The translations under genes were made by a program, and so were the position numbers. A stretch of DNA of 46,559 nucleotides, taken from NCBI RefSeq assembly GCF_009377205.1, contig NZ_VJZE01000016.1, forward strand, positions 1 to 46,559, in the 5' to 3' direction. The notes under the pieces are model-generated. The model ran no database searches. It was given only the letters and a program-made list of their open reading frames with translations, and was not told the DNA's origin. Source of the DNA: Streptomyces phyllanthi (lineage in GTDB: Bacteria; Actinomycetota; Actinomycetes; Streptomycetales; Streptomycetaceae). Shown here in pieces: positions 35,857-44,395 of this stretch. Within the stretch, counting starts at the first letter, position 1; every line of letters begins with the position of its first letter.

Positions 35857-36126
35857 ATGAGCAACCAGCCCCTGAAGATCTTCGCGTTCGACGTCTTCGC
35901 CCCCGCCCATCTGACCGCGGGCTCCTGGCGCGACGCCGCCGACCAGGGCTTCCGCTACACCGACGTGTCGTACTGGACCGACACGGCCAAGATGCTCGAA
36001 GAGGCCAGGTTCGACGGCCTGTTCTTCGCCGACACCGTCGGCTACCACGACGTCTACGGCGGTTCCCCGGACGCCGCCATGCGCGACGCCGCCCAGTTCC
36101 CGATCAATGACCCGACGCAAGGTTGA
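35857..36126 (+). pseudogene. N-terminal fragment of an LLM-class flavin-dependent monooxygenase (NtaA/SnaA/DszA type)
   Basis: GGGAGGACAGC precedes ATG 35857. The 89 residues include LKIFAFDVFAPAHLTAGSWR, YTDVSYWTDTAKMLEEARFD, GLFFADTVGYHDVYGGSPD and AAQFPINDP, the first strand-helix units of NtaA/DszA monooxygenases, which are about 450 residues. A stop at 36124-36126 ends the frame right after NDPTQG, where intact proteins continue with further barrel repeats. The flavin site is incomplete, so it is non-functional. The IclR paralogue starts 45 bp later. Confidence 0.7.
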
Positions 36127-36171
36127 GCCGTGCGCCGCAGCAGCGTCTCGTAGCGACGAAGAGGGGGCGGC

Positions 36172-36966
36172 ATGAGCGAGGTATCCGCAGCGCCGGACCT
36201 GGGCAACAAGTCGGTGACCAAGGCCATGGGGCTGCTCCGCGAACTGGCCACCCAGCCCAGGACCGGTGCCACAGTCAGCACTCTGGCCAAGGCCGCCGGC
36301 ATCTCACGCCCCACCGCGTTTCGCCTGCTGTACACCCTGGAGAAGAACGGCTTCGTCGACCGCGTCGACAACAACTACGTCCTCGGCTGGGAGCTCGCGC
36401 GGCTGGGCCGCCATGCGGACCCGTACGCGGGTCTGGTAGCCCGGGCGCAGCCACTGCTCCAGGAACTGTCGGACAGGTTCAACGAAACGGTGTCCCTGTC
36501 GGTGCCGGACTCCAACGGCGGACTCGACCTGGTCGTCGAGGCCACCGGATCCCGAGTGGTCGGCATCAGAGCCCAGCACATGATCGGGCAGCGCTGGCCG
36601 TTGCACGCCAGTTCCACCGGCAAGATACTGCTCGCCGAGATGCCCACGGAGAGGGTGCTGACCCTGCTGCCCGAGAACCTCGAGGCCTACGCATCGCGCA
36701 CCATCACCGACCGCACGGCCCTCCTGAAGGAACTCGAGCAGATCCGTGAGCAGGGCTTCGGGATCATCGACAACGAACTCGAGGAAGAACTGCTCTCCCT
36801 GTCCCGTCCCGTCCGCGACACATCCGGGAACCTGGTCGCCATCCTGACCCTCAACGGCCCCCGATACCGCTTCAGTCGGGACCGGATCCCGGAAGCCCTC
36901 CAACGGATGCAGACGATCATCGACCGCCTGACCGAGGGGTACTGGCAGGATGCGGCGGCTGACTGA
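36172..36966 (+). CDS. IclR family transcriptional regulator (paralogue 2)
   Basis: A 264-residue IclR regulator with winged helix SVTKAMGLLRELATQPRTG, ATVSTLAKAAGISRPTAFRL, LEKNGFVDRVDNNYVLGWEL and effector domain IGQRWPLHASSTGKILLAEM. It is nearly alignable without gaps to the protein at 26980-27777; most differences are conservative. GAGGGGG precedes ATG 36172. It follows a promoter carrying the same operator core as the paralogue's own promoter, so the two may cross-regulate. Confidence 0.9.
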   Translation: MSEVSAAPDLGNKSVTKAMGLLRELATQPRTGATVSTLAKAAGISRPTAFRLLYTLEKNGFVDRVDNNYVLGWELARLGRHADPYAGLVARAQPLLQELSDRFNETVSLSVPDSNGGLDLVVEATGSRVVGIRAQHMIGQRWPLHASSTGKILLAEMPTERVLTLLPENLEAYASRTITDRTALLKELEQIREQGFGIIDNELEEELLSLSRPVRDTSGNLVAILTLNGPRYRFSRDRIPEALQRMQTIIDRLTEGYWQDAAAD

Positions 36967-37031
36967 GAGACCCCACGCGCGGGTGGCGAAGAGACACCCC
37001 TGCCGCCGAGGGACTCCTGCCATTCCTCGTC

Positions 37032-37040
37032 GGGGGGGGG
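37032..37040. repeat. G9 homopolymer in the intergenic region
   Basis: Nine consecutive G residues lie in the 253-bp gap between the IclR gene and the membrane protein gene. Nothing else is recognised in that gap. A run like this is a slippage-prone site but is not placed where it would obviously switch a gene. Confidence 0.8.
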
Positions 37041-37219
37041 AACGCGGAATTCCTTGCTCGGTGGAGGGACCGGTGGCGGGGTCAGGAAGGCCATGTGCGC
37101 TTGGATTGCCTCCCTGCGGCGAGGAACGGCGCGCGCACTCGTGAGTACGCCTACTCATGCCGACCCGCCCCGGGACGGGGACGATGGGCCGTGTCGGGGT
37201 GCGGACGAGAGGCGGGGGC

Positions 37220-37987
37220 ATGGGCAGGTTTCTGGGGGCGGTCGCAGCCGTCGTGGCTGCGGCCGCGGCACTGGTCCTGGCATACGTGGCGGGGGCACCG
37301 CCCACGGTGGTGTTCGCCGCCGGGGCGGGCGTGCTGAGCCTTCTGTGGCTGCTGCTCCTGCTCACGCTGCCCTGGAACCTGTACTTCCGCGCGCATGCGG
37401 TGCTCGCCGAGATCGCGGTGAGCCGCGAGAAGGGCATGGAGGTCTCCCCGGCCCGGGATGCCGAGGCCGTGCGCATCGCCCGCACGATGCTCCGGGCGGC
37501 GATCGCGGGTCACGTCCTGACGGCGGCGGTCGTCCTCGCAGTCACCTGGGCGACGGGCGAGTTCACGGGTTACTGGTTCGCCGCGTTCTTCCTGCTGAGC
37601 ACCTTCTTCCGTCCGGCCGGCGCCTACTTCGGCCAGCTCCGGCGGCGCCTGGGCACCCTCCTCAAGGACGTCACGTATCCGCGAGACGACGTCGTCGAGC
37701 TGCACGCCCGGCTGAACCGCGCCGAGGCCGGAACGCGGGTCCTGGAGGAGAAGGCGGGGGAACAGTACCGAGCCCTCGCCGAACTGCGCCGCACCGTCGA
37801 CGCACTGGCCATGAGCACGTACGAGCGGGCCGAGGAGGCCGACCGCAGGATCGCCGCGCTGGGCAGGGAGTTCGAGTCCACGGTGAACCGCCTCACCGAC
37901 AACCAGGAGATCATCGCGGGCGTGAAGGCGTTCCTGCGCCTGCTGCGCTCCACCGACGCGGCCGAGGAGGCCCCGACCTCCGGGTGA
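37220..37987 (+). CDS. Membrane protein of unknown function with C-terminal coiled coil
   Basis: A 255-residue protein I cannot assign. Four hydrophobic helices are visible as two hairpins: about residues 4-25 and 28-48 (FLGAVAAVVAAAAALVLAYV, VLSLLWLLLLLTLPWNLYF), then about 93-110 and 113-132 (HVLTAAVVLAVTWATG, YWFAAFFLLSTFF). The remaining 110 residues are charged and heptad-rich (LHARLNRAEAGTRVLEEKAG, EQYRALAELRRTVDALAM), a likely coiled coil in the cytoplasm. GAGGCGGGGG precedes ATG 37220; an upstream in-frame ATG at 37157 adds a non-conserved-looking basic tail. It is a single-gene unit. Confidence 0.75.
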   Translation: MGRFLGAVAAVVAAAAALVLAYVAGAPPTVVFAAGAGVLSLLWLLLLLTLPWNLYFRAHAVLAEIAVSREKGMEVSPARDAEAVRIARTMLRAAIAGHVLTAAVVLAVTWATGEFTGYWFAAFFLLSTFFRPAGAYFGQLRRRLGTLLKDVTYPRDDVVELHARLNRAEAGTRVLEEKAGEQYRALAELRRTVDALAMSTYERAEEADRRIAALGREFESTVNRLTDNQEIIAGVKAFLRLLRSTDAAEEAPTSG

Positions 37988-38138
37988 ACGGGGCCTCACA
38001 ACGCGATGCACGGCCACACCACGTCATCACGCCCTCCTCGATGATCCGGCCCTTGCACAACGCACGAACCATCTGAACCGCAGCAGAACAACCCACTCCC
38101 CTCGTGTGACGGACATCACAGCACACCATTCGATGTCC

Positions 38139-38159
38139 TCAGGTCATCATATGACCTGA
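38139..38159. promoter_or_regulatory. GntR-type operator of the tetronate operon
   Basis: TCAGGTCAT (38139-38147) and ATGACCTGA (38151-38159) are a perfect 9-bp inverted repeat around cat, 58 bp before ltnD. Dyads of the form GGTCAT-n3-ATGACC are common for FCD-type GntR regulators, and one is encoded at the end of this operon. The rest of 37988-38217 shows no gene. Confidence 0.75.
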
Positions 38160-38217
38160 TCTCCTCCGGAGAAGTTGAGCCGACCGCTCTGGACGACACG
38201 GCAACACGAGGATGGGC

Positions 38218-39135
38218 ATGAGCGACCAGAACAAACCCGCACGACCGCGCGTGGGCGTGGTGGGACTAGGAGCCATGGGCCTCGGGATGGCCCGCAGCCT
38301 GCGGACCGCCGGCTACGACGTCGGGGTCCACGACCTGCGGCCGGACATGGCCGCGGCATTCGCCCGCGACGGCGGGACGGCGTTCGACTCCTGCGGCGAG
38401 CTGGCAGCCTCGGTGGACGTCCTGGTCAGCGTGGTGGTCAACGCGAAGCAGGTCGAGTCGGTGCTGTTCGGTGCCGACGGGGCGGCCGACCGGCTCCGCC
38501 CGGGCGCTGTCTTCGTGATGTGCTCCACGGTCGACCCGGGCTGGTCCGCAGCATGCGAGGGACGCCTGGCCGAGAAGGGGGTGCTCTACCTGGACGCTCC
38601 CATCTCCGGTGGCGCCGCGCGTGCGGCGGCCGGTGAGCTCACCATGATGACGTCGGGTTCCGCCGAGGCGTACTCCGTCGCCGACCCGGTGCTCGAGGCC
38701 ATGAGCAGCACCGTCTACCGCCTGGGAGACCGCGCCGGACTCGGCTCGAAGGTGAAGATCGTGAACCAGCTGCTCGCGGGCGTGCACATCGCCGCGGCGG
38801 CCGAGGCGATGGCTCTCGGCATCAGGGCCGGGGTTCCCGCCGAGGCGCTCTACGAGGTCATCACGCACAGCGCCGGCAACTCGTGGATGTTCGAGAACCG
38901 CATGGCGCACGTTCTCGCGGGCGACTACACGCCCCTTTCCGCCGTCGACATCTTCGTCAAGGACCTGGGGCTCGTGCTGGACTCCGCCAGGCCGGAACGG
39001 TTCCCGCTCCCCCTCGCCGCCACCGCCCACCAGATGTTCCTCCAGGCGTCGGCGTCCGGACTGGGGGCCGAGGACGACAGCGCGGTCATCAAGATCTTCC
39101 CGGGGATCGAGCTGCCCGAGCCGGTGGAGGCCTGA
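38218..39135 (+). CDS. ltnD: L-threonate 2-dehydrogenase
   Basis: A 305-residue beta-hydroxyacid dehydrogenase. The NAD site is VGVVGLGAMGLGMARSLRTA, the substrate loop is DAPISGGAARAAAGELTMM and the catalytic Lys is in GSKVKIVNQLLAGVHIA. ATG 38218 has GAGG 6 nt upstream; ATG 38212 overlaps that site. In characterised tetronate pathways this enzyme oxidises L-threonate to 2-oxo-tetronate, and the complete set of downstream enzymes follows in this operon. On sequence alone it could be another member of the family (3-hydroxyisobutyrate or tartronate-semialdehyde type); the context decides. Confidence 0.85.
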   Translation: MSDQNKPARPRVGVVGLGAMGLGMARSLRTAGYDVGVHDLRPDMAAAFARDGGTAFDSCGELAASVDVLVSVVVNAKQVESVLFGADGAADRLRPGAVFVMCSTVDPGWSAACEGRLAEKGVLYLDAPISGGAARAAAGELTMMTSGSAEAYSVADPVLEAMSSTVYRLGDRAGLGSKVKIVNQLLAGVHIAAAAEAMALGIRAGVPAEALYEVITHSAGNSWMFENRMAHVLAGDYTPLSAVDIFVKDLGLVLDSARPERFPLPLAATAHQMFLQASASGLGAEDDSAVIKIFPGIELPEPVEA

Positions 39136-39136
39136 C

Positions 39137-40417
39137 ATGGGAATCCGCCTCGGGTGCATCGCCGACGACTTCACCGGTGCCACGGACCTGGCCAACAACC
39201 TGGTGCGCGTCGGCATGCGCGTCGTCCAGCTGATCGACGTACCACCGCTCCGCTCCCGGCAGGCGATGGACGCGGACGCCGTGGTCATCGCCCTCAAGTC
39301 GCGGACCGTCCCGGCCGCCGAAGCCGTCGAGGTGTCCCTTCGAGCACTCGCCTGGTTGCGCTCCATGGGCACCGAGCAGGTCTATTTCAAGTACTGCTCC
39401 ACCTTCGACTCGACACCGGCCGGCAACATCGGGCCGGTCACCGAGGCGCTGATGGACGCACTGGGTGCCGACTTCACCGTCGCGACGCCCGCGTTCCCCG
39501 ACAACGGGCGCACGGTCTTCAAGGGCCATCTCTTCGTCGGCGACACACTGCTCAGCGACAGCGGCATGCGCCACCACCCGCTCACCCCGATGACCGACTC
39601 CAACCTGGTCTCCGTCCTCGGCGCGCAGACCGCGCGCGAGGTCGGCCTCATCGATCACACGGTCGTGGCCGACGGTGCCGCGGCGATCCGAGCCCGCATC
39701 GACGCCCTGCGCGAGGACGGCTTCCAGATCGCCGTCGTCGACGCCGTCTCCAACGACGACCTCCTGCGCCTGGGCGCGGCGGTCCAGGGGCTCCCGCTGG
39801 TGACCGCCGGCTCGGGCCTGGCGATCGGCCTGCCCGCGAACTGGGGGTTCAAGCCGTCCCGCGCCGCCGCGCAGCTGCCGCCTCCCGGCGGCCACCGGGC
39901 CATCGTCTCGGGATCGGTCTCCGTCGCCACCAACCGTCAGGTCCTTCAGTACCTGCGCAGCGGTCGACCCGCGTTCAGCGTGGATCCGCTGCGCGTGGCG
40001 GCCGGTGAGGACGTGGTCGGGCAGGCCCTGGTCTTCGCCGAGTCGCACCTGGACGACGGACCCGTCCTCGTCTACTCCACCGAGTCGGCCGACACGGTGC
40101 GCACCGTCCAGGGCCGGCTCGGTGCCGCCGAGGCCGGTGAGCTCGTGGAGCGGACGCTGGCCCGCGTCGCACAGGGGCTCGTGGAACGTGGTGTCCGCCA
40201 GCTCGTCGTCGCGGGCGGTGAGACCTCGGGAGCGGTCGTCCAGGCGCTCGGCATCACCGGGCTGAGGATCGGACCGCAGATCGACCCCGGTGTGCCGTGG
40301 TGCGCGGCGGCCCTTCCCGACGGAGACACCCTCCACATCACGCTCAAGTCCGGCAACTTCGGCGGTCCCGACTTCTTCACCTCCTCGTTCGCCCTCCTGG
40401 ACGAGGAGGCCGCATGA
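39137..40417 (+). CDS. otnK: 3-oxo-tetronate 4-kinase (DUF1537 family)
   Basis: A 426-residue four-carbon acid sugar kinase. The N-domain motif LGCIADDFTGATDLANNLV binds substrate, and the C-domain carries the ATP-binding VVAGGETSGAVVQALGI and TLKSGNFGGPDFF. KYCSTFDSTPAGNIGPVTEA is typical of the family. It starts just after the ltnD stop and overlaps otnC by 4 bp. It should phosphorylate 3-oxo-tetronate at C4, using the product of the isomerase encoded downstream. Confidence 0.92.
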   Translation: MGIRLGCIADDFTGATDLANNLVRVGMRVVQLIDVPPLRSRQAMDADAVVIALKSRTVPAAEAVEVSLRALAWLRSMGTEQVYFKYCSTFDSTPAGNIGPVTEALMDALGADFTVATPAFPDNGRTVFKGHLFVGDTLLSDSGMRHHPLTPMTDSNLVSVLGAQTAREVGLIDHTVVADGAAAIRARIDALREDGFQIAVVDAVSNDDLLRLGAAVQGLPLVTAGSGLAIGLPANWGFKPSRAAAQLPPPGGHRAIVSGSVSVATNRQVLQYLRSGRPAFSVDPLRVAAGEDVVGQALVFAESHLDDGPVLVYSTESADTVRTVQGRLGAAEAGELVERTLARVAQGLVERGVRQLVVAGGETSGAVVQALGITGLRIGPQIDPGVPWCAAALPDGDTLHITLKSGNFGGPDFFTSSFALLDEEAA

Positions 40418-41148
40418 CCCCACGGACGGGCATCACCGCCGGGGCAGCGCACGACGAGGCCGTCACGCACGACGAGGCCGTCACGCACGACGAGGCCGTC
40501 GACGCGGCACGCAACGAGATCGTCCGCGTGGGCACCAGCCTGTTCGCCCGGGGCTACGTCCACGCAAGCGCCGGCAACATCAGCGCCAAGGTCGGCGACT
40601 GCCATCTGATCACTCCCACCGACGCCGCGCTGGGATTCCTCGAACCCGGCCGCCTCGCGCTGGTCGACGCCCGTGGTGAACAGACGGCGGGCGACCGCGC
40701 CAGCAAGACCCTGACGCTCCATCGACGTATCTGTTCCGCCGACCCCACGGCCCGGTTCGTCGTCCACACCCACTCCACGCATCTGGTCGCGCTCACGCTG
40801 GCCGGCGTGTGGAGCCACGACGACGTGCTTCCGCCCATCACGCCGTACTACGCGATGAAGGTCGGGCACGTCCCGCTCATCCCCTACCACCGGCCCGGCG
40901 ACCCGCGCGTGGCCGATCTGGTGACCGCCCGGATCGCCGAGCACGCGGCGGGCCGTACGCCCATCAGGGCCGTGCTGCTCGACCGGCTGGGCCCTGTGGT
41001 CTGGGGGCCCGACGCGGCCACCGCCCTCGCCGTCCTCGAAGAACTCGAGGAGACGGCACGTCTCTGGCTCCTGACCGACCGTCGCCCCGAGCCGCTCCCC
41101 GATCACGCGCTCGATGAACTGAGGTCCACGTTCAACGCCGCGTGGTGA
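40414..41148 (+). CDS. otnC: 3-oxo-tetronate 4-phosphate decarboxylase (class II aldolase family)
   Basis: A 244-residue class II aldolase/adducin-fold enzyme. The phosphate-binding loop is in GYVHASAGNISAKVGDCHLI and the metal site includes the paired His of FVVHTHSTHLVAL. It should release CO2 from 3-oxo-tetronate 4-phosphate to give dihydroxyacetone phosphate. The N-terminus holds a tandem repeat, HDEAVT-HDEAVT-HDEAV, encoded by an 18-bp repeat at 40450-40500. The start overlaps the kinase stop (ATGA). Confidence 0.9.
   Translation: MTPRTGITAGAAHDEAVTHDEAVTHDEAVDAARNEIVRVGTSLFARGYVHASAGNISAKVGDCHLITPTDAALGFLEPGRLALVDARGEQTAGDRASKTLTLHRRICSADPTARFVVHTHSTHLVALTLAGVWSHDDVLPPITPYYAMKVGHVPLIPYHRPGDPRVADLVTARIAEHAAGRTPIRAVLLDRLGPVVWGPDAATALAVLEELEETARLWLLTDRRPEPLPDHALDELRSTFNAAW
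40450..40500 (+). repeat. 18-bp tandem repeat inside otnC
   Basis: The unit cacgacgaggccgtcacg occurs at 40450-40467 and 40468-40485, with a third, 15-bp copy at 40486-40500. It encodes THDEAV repeats in the variable N-terminus before the conserved aldolase domain. The copies are identical, which indicates recent expansion. Confidence 0.95.
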
Positions 41149-41197
41149 CCGCTCCTCACCTGTCAGAGAATTCCCCTGAGCCGCACAAAGGATCGCC

Positions 41198-42505
41198 ATG
41201 CCCATGTCCATAACGGCGTCCGATGCCCCCGACGTCGCCCGTGAGAACGCCGTCTTCCGCAAGGTCGTACGGCGTATCGTCCCCTTCCTAGTCCTCTGCT
41301 ACGTCGTCTCCTACCTGGACCGGGTCAACGTCGGCTTCGCCAAGCTGCAGATGTCCGACGACCTCGGGTTCAGCGAGGCGGCATACGGCCTCGGCGCCGG
41401 CCTGTTCTTCATCGGCTACTTCCTCTTCGAGGTCCCCTCGAACCTGATGCTGCAGCGCGTCGGCGCCCGCACCTGGATCGCCCGGATCATGATCAGCTGG
41501 GGCATCGTCTCGGCGTCGTTCATGTTCGTCCAGAACGAGGCGATGTTCTACGTCCTCAGGTTCCTCCTCGGTGCCGCCGAGGCGGGGTTCTACCCGGGGG
41601 TGATCCTGTACTGCACCTACTGGTTCCCCTCCCACCGCCGTGCCCGTGTGATCGCGCTCTTCATGTCCGCGATCCCGGTGGCCGGCATCTTCGGCAACCC
41701 GCTCTCCGGCTGGATCATGGACCGGTTCCAGGGCGTGAACGGCTGGCAGGGCTGGCAGTGGATGTTCCTGCTGGAGGCGATACCCGCCTTCCTGATCGGT
41801 GTGGCCACCCTGTTCTACCTCGACGACAGCGTGCGCGCCGCGAAGTGGCTCACCGATGAGGAGAAGGCCGTCGTCGAACGGGCGATCGCCGAGGACGCCG
41901 CGCACCAGACCGTGCACGGCCGGGTCTGGGACGCCGTCCGCGAGCCGAAGGTGTGGCTGATGTGCCTCATCTACTTCTGCTTCGTGATGGGCCAGTACGC
42001 CCTGACCTTCTGGATGCCCACGTTCATCGAGTCCACCGGCATCGAGGGCAACCTCGCGATCGGGGTGCTCAGCGCCGTGCCGTTCCTGGCCGCACTGGTC
42101 ACGATGAACCTGTTCGGGCGTTCGGCGGACAAGCGCCGTGAGCGCCGCTGGCACCTGGTCGTGCCGAGCCTCATGGGCGCCGTCGGCTTCTCGCTGGCGG
42201 CCGGCTGGGCCGGGTCCACCGCGCTGTCCCTGGCCGCGCTGTCCTTCGCCGCGGCAGGCGTGCTGACCTGCGCGCCGCTGTTCTGGTCGCTGCCCACCGC
42301 GTTCCTCGGCGGAACCGCCGCCGCGGTCGGCCTCGCCGCGATCAACTCGGTCGGCAACCTCGCCGGCTTCGTCAGTCCCTACATGATCGGCGCGCTGAAG
42401 GACGCCACCGGCTCGACGTCGCTCCCGATGTACGTCCTCGCGCTCAGCCTCGTCGTCGGCGCCGCCGCGGTGCTCACCACCGACAAGCAGGTCGTCAACC
42501 GCTGA
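41198..42505 (+). CDS. MFS transporter, anion:cation symporter (ACS) family
   Basis: A 435-residue, 12-helix transporter of the ACS branch (glucarate, galactonate and tartrate porters). Diagnostic segments are VVSYLDRVNVGFAKLQM in helix 1, FFIGYFLFEVPSNLMLQRVG in helix 2, LLGAAEAGFYPGVILYCTYW in helices 4-5 and INSVGNLAGFVSPYMIGALK in helix 10. AAAGGA precedes ATG 41198. Sitting inside the tetronate operon it most likely imports threonate and/or erythronate with protons (inference). Confidence 0.9.
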   Translation: MPMSITASDAPDVARENAVFRKVVRRIVPFLVLCYVVSYLDRVNVGFAKLQMSDDLGFSEAAYGLGAGLFFIGYFLFEVPSNLMLQRVGARTWIARIMISWGIVSASFMFVQNEAMFYVLRFLLGAAEAGFYPGVILYCTYWFPSHRRARVIALFMSAIPVAGIFGNPLSGWIMDRFQGVNGWQGWQWMFLLEAIPAFLIGVATLFYLDDSVRAAKWLTDEEKAVVERAIAEDAAHQTVHGRVWDAVREPKVWLMCLIYFCFVMGQYALTFWMPTFIESTGIEGNLAIGVLSAVPFLAALVTMNLFGRSADKRRERRWHLVVPSLMGAVGFSLAAGWAGSTALSLAALSFAAAGVLTCAPLFWSLPTAFLGGTAAAVGLAAINSVGNLAGFVSPYMIGALKDATGSTSLPMYVLALSLVVGAAAVLTTDKQVVNR

Positions 42506-42538
42506 CCGGGTCTTCCCGGTCCCCACACAGGAGCCAGC

Positions 42539-43342
42539 ATGCCGAGGTTCGCCGCGAACCTGTCCATGATGTACACCGAGCACGACTTCCTCGACCGCTT
42601 CGCAGCGGCCTCGGCGGACGGCTTCACCGCCGTCGAATTCCTCTTCCCCTATGACTACAGCGCCACGGAGCTGCGCCACCGACTCGACGACCACGGTCTC
42701 CGGCAGGTGCTCTTCAACGCACCTCCCGGAGCGTGGGAGTCCGGAGAACGGGGGATCGCGGCGCTGCCCGGCCGCGAGGCGGAGGCCCGCTCCGGGATCG
42801 CCCGGGCTCTGGAGTACGCCGCCGCACTGGACTGCCCGCGGTTGCACGTGATGGCCGGGCTCGTGCCGCCGGACGCGACGGAGAAGGACCTGGCCGAGCA
42901 CCGCGACACCTACCTGGCCAACCTCGTCTGGGCCGCCGAGCGAGCCGCCGCGGTGGGCGTCGACATCCTGATCGAGCCGATCAACGGCCGCGACATGCCG
43001 GGCTACTTCCTGTCCCGGCAGGCAGCGGCCCACGCGGTCGTGCAGGATGCGGGAGCCCCGAATCTCAAGGTGCAACTCGACCTCTACCACTGCCAGATCG
43101 TCGAAGGCGACCTCACCACGACCCTGCGCCGCGACCTGCCGACCGGCCGGGTAGGTCATCTGCAGATAGCGGGCGTGCCCGACCGCCACGAGCCCGACCG
43201 CGGCGAGATCGACGTGAGCCACCTGTTCGGAGTCGTCGACGACCTGGGCTTCGACGGGTGGATCGGCTGCGAGTACCGACCACGCGCCGGCACCAGCGAG
43301 GGCCTCGGCTGGCTGAACGACTACCGGGGAGACAGCGCATGA
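42539..43342 (+). CDS. otnI: 2-oxo-tetronate isomerase (hydroxypyruvate isomerase family)
   Basis: A 267-residue TIM-barrel isomerase of the Hyi/xylose-isomerase-like family. It starts [20 protein letters not shown]; the metal-binding acids are expected in [45 protein letters not shown] and [12 protein letters not shown] precedes the ATG. In this operon it should convert 2-oxo-tetronate made by LtnD or DenD into 3-oxo-tetronate for the kinase. It overlaps denD by 4 bp. Confidence 0.88.
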   Translation: MPRFAANLSMMYTEHDFLDRFAAASADGFTAVEFLFPYDYSATELRHRLDDHGLRQVLFNAPPGAWESGERGIAALPGREAEARSGIARALEYAAALDCPRLHVMAGLVPPDATEKDLAEHRDTYLANLVWAAERAAAVGVDILIEPINGRDMPGYFLSRQAAAHAVVQDAGAPNLKVQLDLYHCQIVEGDLTTTLRRDLPTGRVGHLQIAGVPDRHEPDRGEIDVSHLFGVVDDLGFDGWIGCEYRPRAGTSEGLGWLNDYRGDSA

Positions 43343-44385
43343 GGATCGTCATCACAGGTGGTTTCGGCTTCCTGGGACGCGAGATCACCAGCACCCTGCT
43401 CAGGACGCGGACGTATCGCGGTGCACCGATCGATCGTCTGGTGCTCGCCGACCGGTTCGTGCCGTCCGGGGCACCGGAGGCGGCCGACCCCCTCGTGCGG
43501 ATCGTGCGGGGTGACCTGATCGAGAGCCTCGCCGAGGTGTTCGCAGAGCCGGTGGACGTGCTGATCCACCTCGCCGCCGCCGTCTCGGCCGAGTGCGAGG
43601 CCGACTTCGACCTCGGCATGGGCGCCAACCTGGACACCACCCGCGCGCTCCTCGAAGCCGCCCGGGCGCAGTCGGCCACCGGCGGGCCGACACCGCGCCT
43701 GGTGTTCTCCAGCAGCGTGGCGGTCTACGGTCCGGACCCGGCGCTGCCCCTCCCGTCGGTGGTCAGCGAGTCGACCCTGCCCACGCCCCGGTCGAGCTAC
43801 GGGATCCAGAAACTCGTCTGCGAGCAGCTGGTCGCGGACTACACCCGCCGGGGTTTCGTCGACGGACGCGTCGCCCGCCTGATGACCGTGTCGGTGCGGC
43901 CCGGCAGGCCGAACGCGGCCGCCTCCGGCTTCCTGTCCGGCATCATCCGCGAGCCGCTCGCGGGCCTCCCCGCGGTCTGCCCCGTGCGTCCCGACCTGCG
44001 GGTGGCCCTGGCCTCGCCACGGCGCACGGTCGAGGCGATCCTCCGCATCGCGGAAGCCGAGCGCGGCACCGGAAGGGGCCGGCTCGACGGCGGACTTCCG
44101 GTCAACCTTCCGGCACTCACGGTCTCGGTCGCCGAGATGCTGGCCACGCTGCGGCAGGTGGCCGGCGACGCCGTGGCCGACCTGGTGACGATTGCCCCCG
44201 ATCGTGACATCGAGGCCGTTGTGGGCTCGTGGCCCTCCGTCTTCGACAACACGCGGGCCGCCACGCTCGGGCTGGAGCCCGACCCGAGCTTCGCGTCGGT
44301 GGTACGGGACTACCTCGCCGACCACCCCGACGCGATCCTGGTCGGCTCACCGCACGCAGCGGGACGGCCGGACCCGGGTCTATAG
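43339..44385 (+). CDS. denD: D-erythronate dehydrogenase (NAD-dependent epimerase/dehydratase family)
   Basis: A 348-residue extended [19 protein letters not shown] is the NAD-binding start, [19 protein letters not shown] the second half of the Rossmann fold, and FSSSVAVYG plus [13 protein letters not shown] give the catalytic Ser, Tyr and Lys. GGGGAG precedes the ATG. The substrate-domain sequence [34 protein letters not shown] is that of DenD-like proteins. It should oxidise D-erythronate to 2-oxo-tetronate, giving the operon a second entry point. Confidence 0.85.
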   Translation: MRIVITGGFGFLGREITSTLLRTRTYRGAPIDRLVLADRFVPSGAPEAADPLVRIVRGDLIESLAEVFAEPVDVLIHLAAAVSAECEADFDLGMGANLDTTRALLEAARAQSATGGPTPRLVFSSSVAVYGPDPALPLPSVVSESTLPTPRSSYGIQKLVCEQLVADYTRRGFVDGRVARLMTVSVRPGRPNAAASGFLSGIIREPLAGLPAVCPVRPDLRVALASPRRTVEAILRIAEAERGTGRGRLDGGLPVNLPALTVSVAEMLATLRQVAGDAVADLVTIAPDRDIEAVVGSWPSVFDNTRAATLGLEPDPSFASVVRDYLADHPDAILVGSPHAAGRPDPGL

Positions 44386-44387
44386 AC
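44378..44387 (+). promoter_or_regulatory. Palindromic -10 region of the terminal GntR gene
   Basis: GTCTATAGAC is a perfect 10-bp palindrome containing TATAGA (44381-44386), a good -10 hexamer placed 9 nt before ATG 44396. With no ribosome site this suggests a separate, nearly leaderless and possibly self-regulated transcript. It overlaps the denD stop codon. Confidence 0.5.
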
Positions 44388-44395
44388 TGAAAACC

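Noticed and set aside
41288..43222. Minus-strand open frame of 644 codons opposite the MFS and isomerase genes
   Set aside because: Low-complexity R/G/V/E-rich translation without domains, exactly antisense to two well-supported genes; a codon-bias artefact of high GC content.
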